NCBI GenBank assembly: GCA_944385395.1
Contig: CALWXA010000086.1
Location: 1-37,465, forward strand
Direction: 5' to 3'
DNA length: 37,465 nucleotides
DNA from: an uncultured Oscillospiraceae bacterium
GTDB taxonomy: Bacteria; Bacillota; Clostridia; Oscillospirales; Oscillospiraceae
The position numbers and the translations under genes are program-made. The notes beneath the pieces were generated by a model. That model worked only from the letters and a program-made list of their open reading frames with translations, had not been told where the DNA came from and did not search any database. Within the stretch, counting starts at the first letter, position 1; each line of letters opens with the position of its first letter. Below, piece by piece: positions 1 through 5,888 of the stretch.

Positions 1-787
1 TAAAATGGGCCAGGGCGCCAAGCCGGGCATCGGCGGGCCCCTGCCCGGCCCCCAGATGATCGGCGACGTGGCCCGTACCCGTATGGTGCCGGAGGGGGCT
101 GACGCCATTTCCCCGGCGCCCCACCATGATATCTACTCCATTGAGGATCTGCGCCAGCTGGTGGGCTCGGTGAAGGAGGCCACTAACGGACAAAAACCGG
201 TGATCGTGAAGGTGGCGGCGGTGCACAATATTGCCGCCATTGCCAGCGGCATTGCCCGGTCCGGGGCGGACATCATCGCCATCGACGGCTTCCGGGGCGG
301 CACCGGCGCGGCGCCCACCCGGATCCGTGACTATGTGGGTATTCCCATTGAACTGGCCTTGGCGGCGGTGGACCAGCGGCTGCGGGATGAGGGCATCCGC
401 AACCAGGTGTCCCTCATTGCCGGCGGCAGCATCCGCTCCTCGGCGGACGTGGTGAAAGCCATCGCTCTGGGGGCAGACGCCTGCTATGTAGGCACGGCTG
501 CGCTGCTGGCCCTGGGCTGCCGGCTGTGCCGCTCCTGCCAGAGCGGCAGATGCAACTGGGGCATCGCCACCCAGGACCCCAACCTGGTAAAGCGGCTGGA
601 TGTGGAAACCGGCAGCCGCCGCCTGGTGAATCTGATGACCGCCTGGCGGCAGGAGATCAGGGAGATGCTGGGCGGTATGGGCATCAATTCCATCGAGGCC
701 CTCCGGGGCAACCGCCTGATGCTCCGTGGTCTGGGCCTGACGGAACGGGAGCTGCGGATTCTGGGAATTCCCCACGCCGGAGAGTAA
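1..787 (+). CDS. Glutamate synthase FMN/3Fe-4S domain protein (split GltB, partial at 5' end)
   Basis: This is the C-terminal part of the central FMN-binding synthase domain of glutamate synthase, which aminates 2-oxoglutarate using ammonia released from glutamine. The reading frame is open through the left edge (codons start at base 2), so the first ATG at base 5 lies inside the gene. The motif KMGQGAKPGIGG at the edge is the family's active-site loop. GTGAAPT and the glycine-rich IAGGSIRSSADVVKAIALGAD segment form the phosphate-binding end of the TIM barrel. CRLCRSCQSGRC followed by GIATQDP matches the three-cysteine 3Fe-4S motif. The frame stops soon after the barrel, so the GXGXG domain is not fused; it is the next gene. 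This matches the split, multi-gene glutamate synthases of Clostridia and archaea. The amidotransferase and reductase parts are presumably upstream of the window. Confidence 0.9.
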   Translation, partial: KMGQGAKPGIGGPLPGPQMIGDVARTRMVPEGADAISPAPHHDIYSIEDLRQLVGSVKEATNGQKPVIVKVAAVHNIAAIASGIARSGADIIAIDGFRGGTGAAPTRIRDYVGIPIELALAAVDQRLRDEGIRNQVSLIAGGSIRSSADVVKAIALGADACYVGTAALLALGCRLCRSCQSGRCNWGIATQDPNLVKRLDVETGSRRLVNLMTAWRQEIREMLGGMGINSIEALRGNRLMLRGLGLTERELRILGIPHAGE

Positions 788-831
788 AAAATGCCAGGAA
801 ACAGTAGGAATTTGTACGGAGGTGTGCTATA

Positions 832-1554
832 ATGATCCACATTGATGCAACAAATATGGATTATCACCAGCTCAACAGCGCCATCCGGGACCATACAGGG
901 CAGATGGAGATCACCGGCTGCCTGGGGCAGCGGTTCATCGGCGCGGGCATGTCCCACGGGGAGATCCGCATCAGCGGTGTTCCCGGCAACGCCCTGGGTG
1001 CCTATCTCAACGGGGCCACCATTGAGGTGCTGGGCAACGCCCAGGATGCGGTGGGCGATACCATGAACGCCGGTACCATCGTGATCCACGGGGACATCGG
1101 GGACGCGGCGGGCTACGCCATGCGGGGCGGCGCCCTGTACGTCCGGGGCAATGCCGGCTACCGTGCCGGCATCCACATGAAGGCTTTCGGGGACAAGTCG
1201 CCGGTGATGGTCATCGGCGGCCGTGCCGGCAGCTTTTTGGGAGAATACCAGGCCGGAGGCGTCATCATCGTCCTGGGCCTGCATACGGACGGAAAACCTG
1301 TGGTGAGCAATTTCCCCTGTACGGGGATGCACGGGGGCAAGCTGTACCTGCGCTGGGACTGCCGGAACCTGCTGCTGCCTCCCCAGGTGACGGCCCACCC
1401 CGCCACAGAGGCGGAGCTGCAGGAGATCGCCGGGTATGTAGAGACCTATGGCCGCCTGTTCGGAGCGGACAGCCGCCGGATTCTGTCCGGGCCCTTTACC
1501 GTCATTGCCCCGGACAGCCATAATCCGTACCGGCAGATGTATGTTGCAAATTGA
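832..1554 (+). CDS. Glutamate synthase GXGXG (alpha-subunit C-terminal) domain protein
   Basis: A stand-alone 240-residue protein corresponding to the C-terminal beta-helix domain of GltB (GXGXG family). That domain packs against the FMN barrel and helps form the ammonia channel. The repeating glycine pattern is visible along the sequence (GCLGQRFIGAGM, GDTMNAGTIVIHGDIGDAAG, GGALYVRGNAG, GGRAGSFLGEYQAGG). A GGAGG ribosome-binding site sits about 10 bases before the ATG. The preceding FMN-domain gene ends 44 bases upstream and the glutamine synthetase follows with no real gap, so the three are probably co-transcribed. The C-terminal 60 residues have no obvious repeat. The same domain also occurs in formylmethanofuran dehydrogenase subunit C, but the FMN-domain neighbour makes glutamate synthase the better call. 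Confidence 0.88.
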   Translation: MIHIDATNMDYHQLNSAIRDHTGQMEITGCLGQRFIGAGMSHGEIRISGVPGNALGAYLNGATIEVLGNAQDAVGDTMNAGTIVIHGDIGDAAGYAMRGGALYVRGNAGYRAGIHMKAFGDKSPVMVIGGRAGSFLGEYQAGGVIIVLGLHTDGKPVVSNFPCTGMHGGKLYLRWDCRNLLLPPQVTAHPATEAELQEIAGYVETYGRLFGADSRRILSGPFTVIAPDSHNPYRQMYVAN

Positions 1555-1571
1555 AGAAAGCAGGTGACACC

Positions 1572-2783
1572 GTGAAATACACTCCGGAAGAAGTGATGCA
1601 GTTTGTGGCCCAGGAGGGGGTACAGTTCATCCGCCTGGCCTTTTGTGATATTTATGGCAGGCAGCGCAACGTGGCGGTGATGCCCAGCGAATTGCCCCGG
1701 GCCTTCGCCTTCGGCATCGCCATTGACGCCTCGGCCATTGACGGCTTCGGCGGCGAGGTGCGTTCGGACCTGCTGCTGCACCCGGATGCGTCCACGCTGG
1801 TGCAGCTGCCCTGGCGGCCGGAGCAGGGGAAGGTGGTGCGGATGTTCTGTGACATCTCCTATCCTGACGGCCGTCCCTTTGAGCGGGATACCCGCAGCAT
1901 CCTCAAGCAGGCGGTGTCCCGTGCGGCCCAGGAGGGTTATGCCTTCTCCTTCGGTGCGGAAATGGAGTTTTACCTGTTTCGGCTGGACGAACATGGGGAC
2001 CCCACCCAGATCCCCTATGACCGGGCGGGCTATATGGATATCGCCCCGGAGGACAAAGGGGAAAATATCCGCCGTGAGATCTGTATCCTGCTGGAACAAA
2101 TGGGCATCCAGCCGGAGAGCTCCCACCATGAAAGCGGCCCGGGCCAGAACGAGATCGATTTCCGCTATTCCGATCCCCTGACGGCAGCGGACGACGCCCT
2201 GACCTTCCACGCCGTGGTGCGTACGGTGGCAGCCCGGAACGGCCTGCACGCCGATTTTTCTCCCAAGCCTCTGCCGGACTGGGACGGCAACGGCATGCAC
2301 ATCAATATTTCCGCCAAGAGCAGCAGCGGCCGGGACCCCATGCCCTGGCTCATTGCCGGCGTTCTGGATAAGATCCGGGATATGACGCTGTTTTTGAATC
2401 CCTGCGAGCAGTCCTACCGCCGGTTGGGCCGTGATAAGGCGCCCCGGTACGTCTCCTGGTCCCATGAGAACCGGTCCCAGCTGATCCGGATCCCTGCCGC
2501 CGTAGGGGAATACCGCCGGGCGGAGCTGCGCTCCCCGGACCCCATGGCCAATCCCTACCTGGCCTACGCTCTGCTGATCCACGCCGGACTGGAGGGCATC
2601 CACCGCCAGCTGGAGCTTCCGGCGGCGCTGGAATACAACAACTACACCGCCTCGGCCCAGACCCTGGCGGGCTATGCCAAACTCCCGGGTACGCTGCATG
2701 AAGCCCAGACCCTGGCATCGGAGAGTGACTTTATCCGTGCCCACCTTCCCCAACCGGTGCTTTCCGCCTTCTGCCGCCGCTGA
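1572..2783 (+). CDS. Glutamine synthetase-family protein, short type I form (flap Glu replaced by Lys)
   Basis: A member of the glutamine synthetase type I family, which makes glutamine from glutamate, ammonia and ATP. I chose GTG at 1572 because AGGTGA lies four bases upstream and the protein then begins MKYTPEEV like known GlnA; a TTG at 1551 is open but lies inside the upstream gene's end. Visible family motifs are AEMEFYLF (metal-binding Glu), HHESGPGQNEIDF (metal ligands), GNGMHINIS, NRSQLIRIPA and RRAELRSPDPMANPYLA. At 403 residues it is about 40 shorter than typical GlnA and lacks the usual C-terminal tail. The flap that normally reads GYEAP here reads GRDKAP (K289), so the catalytic flap glutamate appears to be missing. 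It may be an altered glutamine synthetase or a related gamma-glutamyl ligase. Its location after glutamate synthase genes supports a nitrogen-assimilation role. Confidence 0.85.
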   Translation: MKYTPEEVMQFVAQEGVQFIRLAFCDIYGRQRNVAVMPSELPRAFAFGIAIDASAIDGFGGEVRSDLLLHPDASTLVQLPWRPEQGKVVRMFCDISYPDGRPFERDTRSILKQAVSRAAQEGYAFSFGAEMEFYLFRLDEHGDPTQIPYDRAGYMDIAPEDKGENIRREICILLEQMGIQPESSHHESGPGQNEIDFRYSDPLTAADDALTFHAVVRTVAARNGLHADFSPKPLPDWDGNGMHINISAKSSSGRDPMPWLIAGVLDKIRDMTLFLNPCEQSYRRLGRDKAPRYVSWSHENRSQLIRIPAAVGEYRRAELRSPDPMANPYLAYALLIHAGLEGIHRQLELPAALEYNNYTASAQTLAGYAKLPGTLHEAQTLASESDFIRAHLPQPVLSAFCRR

Positions 2784-2819
2784 AAGCCTGAGGAACACAA
2801 ATAGGAAAGGGGGGAGCCC

Positions 2820-3404
2820 ATGGTCTTTCAGGAACAGACCTATAGCGTACTGATTGTTTCCGCCACCGACCGCTTTGTCCAAAGCATCATGCCATTGCTC
2901 CCCGTTACCGACTATTGGCCCGTCACCACGGCGGGCAGCGTAGGGGAGGCCCGGCGCCTGCTGGTGGAGGCCAGCTTTGATATCGTGCTCATCAACGCCC
3001 CGCTGCCAGACGATTTCGGGATGCGTCTGGCAGTGGATATCTGCAGTACCACCGGAGCAGGTGTTTTGCTGCTGGTGAAAAATGACCTCTACGACGACGT
3101 GTACGCCAAGATGGTGACCCACGGTGTCATGACCCTCTCCAAGCCCACCAGTTTGCAGATGGTGGCCCAGAACCTGCGGCTTTTGTGTGCCACCCGGGAA
3201 CGGCTGCGGCATATGGAAGCCCGGCAGGCCACGGTGGAGGAGAAGATCCAGGAGATCCGCCTGGTGAACCGCGCCAAATGGCTGCTGATCCAGTGCATGC
3301 ACATGACGGAACCGGAGGCCCACCGCTATATTGAGCGGCAGGCCATGGACCTGCGGATCACCAAACGCCAGGCGGCGGAACAGATCATCAGCACCTACCA
3401 GTGA
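2820..3404 (+). CDS. ANTAR-domain response regulator with degenerate receiver
   Basis: A 194-residue RNA-binding antiterminator-type regulator. Residues about 8-125 fold like a response-regulator receiver. The C-terminal 65 residues match the ANTAR domain: a coiled-coil-like helix (VEEKIQEIRLVNRAKWLL) followed by EAHRYIERQAMDLRITKRQAAEQII. ANTAR proteins bind paired hexaloop hairpins in nascent mRNA and prevent termination. Clostridial glutamine synthetase loci often carry such a regulator, so control of the upstream glt/gln genes is likely; that is inference. The receiver looks non-phosphorylatable: the usual Asp after beta-3 is Asn (VLINAPLP), and the acidic pair after beta-1 is absent (LIVSATDR), while the conserved Lys (LSKPTS) remains. 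A strong GGAAAGGGGGGAG ribosome-binding site precedes the ATG, 36 bases after the glutamine synthetase stop. Confidence 0.88.
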   Translation: MVFQEQTYSVLIVSATDRFVQSIMPLLPVTDYWPVTTAGSVGEARRLLVEASFDIVLINAPLPDDFGMRLAVDICSTTGAGVLLLVKNDLYDDVYAKMVTHGVMTLSKPTSLQMVAQNLRLLCATRERLRHMEARQATVEEKIQEIRLVNRAKWLLIQCMHMTEPEAHRYIERQAMDLRITKRQAAEQIISTYQ

Positions 3405-3410
3405 ATCCCA

Positions 3411-3439
3411 TTGACAACGCCGCACGCCGGCGCTATAAT
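3411..3439 (+). promoter_or_regulatory. Sigma-A promoter of pyrG
   Basis: A perfect consensus pair: TTGACA at 3411-3416 and TATAAT at 3434-3439 with a 17-base spacer. It starts six bases after the ANTAR gene stop, so pyrG is an independent transcription unit. Expected transcription start is near 3445-3447. Confidence 0.85.
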
Positions 3440-3457
3440 GACATGCGTTGAACAAAG

Positions 3458-3506
3458 GCGTTCATCCTGGGACAAGTGTCCCCGGATGGACGCTTTTTCT
3501 TTTTTT
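3458..3506 (+). terminator. Intrinsic terminator in the pyrG leader (attenuator)
   Basis: Outer arms 3458-3467 and 3484-3493 pair over 10 bp (one G-U). GGGAC 3469-3473 pairs with GTCCC 3478-3482 around an AAGT loop, and a T-rich run follows at 3494-3506. It lies between the pyrG promoter and the pyrG start codon, so read-through must be controlled for pyrG to be expressed. A short competing hairpin (TGAAC 3449-3453 with GTTCA 3460-3464) overlaps the 5' arm. Confidence 0.8.
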
Positions 3507-3524
3507 GCATAAGGAGGCATCGGT

Positions 3525-5129
3525 ATGACCAAGTATATTTTTGTCACCGGCGGCGTGGTATCGGGCCTGGGGAAAGGCATTACGGCGGCGTCCCTGGGCC
3601 GTCTTTTGAAGGCCCGTGGTCTGAAGGGGGCAGCCCAGAAGCTGGACCCCTATATCAACGTGGACCCCGGCACCATGAGCCCCTACCAGCACGGTGAGGT
3701 GTACGTCACCGAGGACGGTGCGGAAACGGACCTGGATCTGGGACACTATGAGCGGTTCATCGACGAGGACCTGAACCAGTATTCCAACCTCACCACCGGC
3801 AAGGTCTACGCCGGAGTCATTGCCAGGGAGCGCCGGGGCGAGTATCTGGGCTCCACGGTCCAGACCATTCCCCATATCACCGACGCCATCAAGGAGTTCA
3901 TCTACCGGGTGGGCAGCAAGACCGGCGCAGACGTGGTGATCACGGAGGTAGGCGGCACCATCGGCGATATGGAAAGCCAGCCCTTCCTGGAGGCCATCCG
4001 CCAGGTGGGCCGTGAGGTGGGCCATGGAAACAGCCTCTATATCCATGTGACCCTGGTACCGTACCTCAAAGCCTCCGGCGAGCATAAATCCAAGCCCACC
4101 CAGCACTCCGTCAAGGAGCTGCAGGGACTGGGCATCTCCCCGGATGTCATCGTCCTGCGCAGTGATGAACCCATCACCGATGCCTCCATTTTCCGGAAAA
4201 TTGCGGATTTCTGCGGCGTGAAGGCCGACTGTGTCATCGAAAACCCCACCTTGCCCACCATCTATGAAGCGCCGCTGCACCTGGAGCAGGCAGGCTTTTC
4301 CAAGGTGGTGTGCCGTGAGCTGCACCTCCAGACCCCGGAACCGGATCTCACCGACTGGACCGCCATGGTCCATGCCGTCCGGAACCTCTCTCATCAGGCC
4401 ACCATCGGCCTGGTGGGCAAATATGTCCGGCTCCACGATGCCTACCTCTCCGTGGCGGAAGCCCTGCGGCATGCAGGCTTTGCCCTGGATGCCAAGGTGG
4501 ACATCCGCTGGATCGACTCGGAAACCATCACGCCGGACACGGCGCCCCAGGTGCTCTCCGGTCTGGACGGCATCATCGTCCCCGGCGGTTTCGGCTCCCG
4601 GGGCATTGAGGGTATGATCCTGGCGGCCCGGTATGCCCGTGAGCAGGGGATCCCCTACTTCGGCATCTGCCTGGGCATGCAGATTGCGGTGATGGAGTAC
4701 GCCCGCAACGCCGCCGGTATTCCGGACGCCACCTCCGGCGAACTGGACAGCGAGGCGCCCCATAAGGTCATCGACTTCATGCCCGGCCAGAGCGATGACC
4801 TGGATAAGGGCGGCACGCTGCGCCTGGGCAGCTTCCCCTGCGCCGTGCAGCCCGGCACTGTGCTGGAGCGGTGCTATCAGGCGGATCTCATCCATGAGCG
4901 CCACCGCCACCGCTATGAGTTCCATAATGACTACCGTGAGATACTGTGCCATGCCGGCCTCACCCTCAGCGGCCTGTCGCCCGACGGCCGTCTGGTGGAG
5001 GCGGTGGAGCTGAGTGACCGCAGCTTCTATGTGGGCGTCCAGTTCCATCCTGAGTTCAAGAGCCGTCCCAACCGTCCGCATCCTTTGTTCCGTGGCTTTG
5101 TGGCGGCGTCTCTGACTGGCCGCAGCTGA
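3525..5129 (+). CDS. pyrG: CTP synthase
   Basis: Converts UTP to CTP using ATP and glutamine in pyrimidine nucleotide synthesis. The 534-residue length is normal for the family. The N-terminal synthetase domain begins [19 protein letters not shown], with the nucleotide-binding loop GLGKG. The C-terminal class I glutamine amidotransferase domain has the nucleophile elbow GICLGMQ (C382) and the HPE end of the triad (H508, E510). A ribosome-binding site AAGGAGG lies nine bases upstream. Like pyrG in many Firmicutes, it has its own promoter and a short leader with an intrinsic terminator, which suggests regulation by transcription attenuation. Confidence 0.98.
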   Translation: MTKYIFVTGGVVSGLGKGITAASLGRLLKARGLKGAAQKLDPYINVDPGTMSPYQHGEVYVTEDGAETDLDLGHYERFIDEDLNQYSNLTTGKVYAGVIARERRGEYLGSTVQTIPHITDAIKEFIYRVGSKTGADVVITEVGGTIGDMESQPFLEAIRQVGREVGHGNSLYIHVTLVPYLKASGEHKSKPTQHSVKELQGLGISPDVIVLRSDEPITDASIFRKIADFCGVKADCVIENPTLPTIYEAPLHLEQAGFSKVVCRELHLQTPEPDLTDWTAMVHAVRNLSHQATIGLVGKYVRLHDAYLSVAEALRHAGFALDAKVDIRWIDSETITPDTAPQVLSGLDGIIVPGGFGSRGIEGMILAARYAREQGIPYFGICLGMQIAVMEYARNAAGIPDATSGELDSEAPHKVIDFMPGQSDDLDKGGTLRLGSFPCAVQPGTVLERCYQADLIHERHRHRYEFHNDYREILCHAGLTLSGLSPDGRLVEAVELSDRSFYVGVQFHPEFKSRPNRPHPLFRGFVAASLTGRS

Positions 5130-5148
5130 CGCTCCCAGGCTTTTCCCC

Positions 5149-5177
5149 TTGTCAAGTCTGACATTTGACTTTATACT
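5149..5177 (+). promoter_or_regulatory. Promoter of the alarmone synthetase-GTPase operon
   Basis: TTGTCA at 5149-5154 and TATACT at 5172-5177, 17 bases apart, 20 bases after the pyrG stop. A GGAGGGG ribosome-binding site follows before the ATG at 5229. No terminator is visible between pyrG and this promoter, so some read-through from pyrG is possible. Confidence 0.65.
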
Positions 5178-5228
5178 GGTGGGAGAATCCATCGCCCCGC
5201 CGGGGCGTATAGAACAGGAGGGGCGGAT

Positions 5229-5888
5229 ATGAACCACGACCCCAATACCCAGCAGGAGAGCACGGCGCTGCGTCTGTTCCGTGACTACCGGGAATTTCAG
5301 CAGCTGCAGCATATCTACCATGCCGCCATACAGGAGATCCGGATGCGCCTGGAGGTGCTCAACGACGAGTTCAGCGTCACCTACCAGCGCAGCCCCATCC
5401 ACCATATCGAAAGCCGCCTGAAAACCGCCGGCAGTATTGTGGAGAAGATGGAGCGCAAGGGCATCCCCCTGACGGTGGAAAACGCCAAGGCCCGGCTCAA
5501 CGATATCGGCGGCATCCGTGCCGTGTGCAATTATATTGACGATGTGTACGCCGTGGAGAAGATGCTGCTGCGCCAGGGCGATATCACGGTGGTGAAGCGC
5601 CAGGACTATATCCAGACTCCCAACTATAACGGCTACCGCTCACTGCACCTGGATATGCGGGTGCCGGTGTATCTGTCGGAGCGTACGGAGTATGTGGTGG
5701 TAGAGCTGCAGATCCGCTCCGTGGCCATGGACTTCTGGGCCAGCCTGGAGCACGATCTGCGGTATAAGGCGGACGTAGCCACGCTGCCGGAGGGCATCAA
5801 TGAGGAGATGCTCCAGTGCGCCGATGAGATCGCCGCCATCGACCGGAAGATGCAGGATATGTACCGCCGCATCCAGGAGGCCAAATGA
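5229..5888 (+). CDS. Small alarmone synthetase (RelQ/YjbM-like (p)ppGpp synthetase)
   Basis: A 219-residue single-domain RelA/SpoT synthetase, expected to transfer pyrophosphate from ATP to GTP or GDP to make (p)ppGpp. It carries no hydrolase, TGS or ACT domain, which is the architecture of small alarmone synthetases. Visible family motifs are the SRLKTAGSIVEKMERKGI segment, the GGIRAVCNYIDDVY strand, the GTP-binding YNGYRSLHL motif, and VVELQIRS, whose Glu (E159) is the catalytic acid, followed by DFWASLEHDLRYK. The N-terminal 40 residues and the C-terminal helix match the RelQ style rather than RelP. The stop overlaps the start of the next gene (ATGA, 5885-5888), so the two are translationally coupled. 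It may supply a stress signal connected with the ribosome-acting partner, which is inference. Confidence 0.9.
   Translation: MNHDPNTQQESTALRLFRDYREFQQLQHIYHAAIQEIRMRLEVLNDEFSVTYQRSPIHHIESRLKTAGSIVEKMERKGIPLTVENAKARLNDIGGIRAVCNYIDDVYAVEKMLLRQGDITVVKRQDYIQTPNYNGYRSLHLDMRVPVYLSERTEYVVVELQIRSVAMDFWASLEHDLRYKADVATLPEGINEEMLQCADEIAAIDRKMQDMYRRIQEAK

Noticed and set aside
484..5405. Long minus-strand open frames (345, 669 and 647 codons) opposite gltB, glnA, ANTAR and pyrG
   Set aside because: They are antisense to genes with unmistakable family motifs, have low-complexity His/Gly/Gln/Arg-rich translations and no ribosome-binding sites; they are a by-product of high GC and codon bias.
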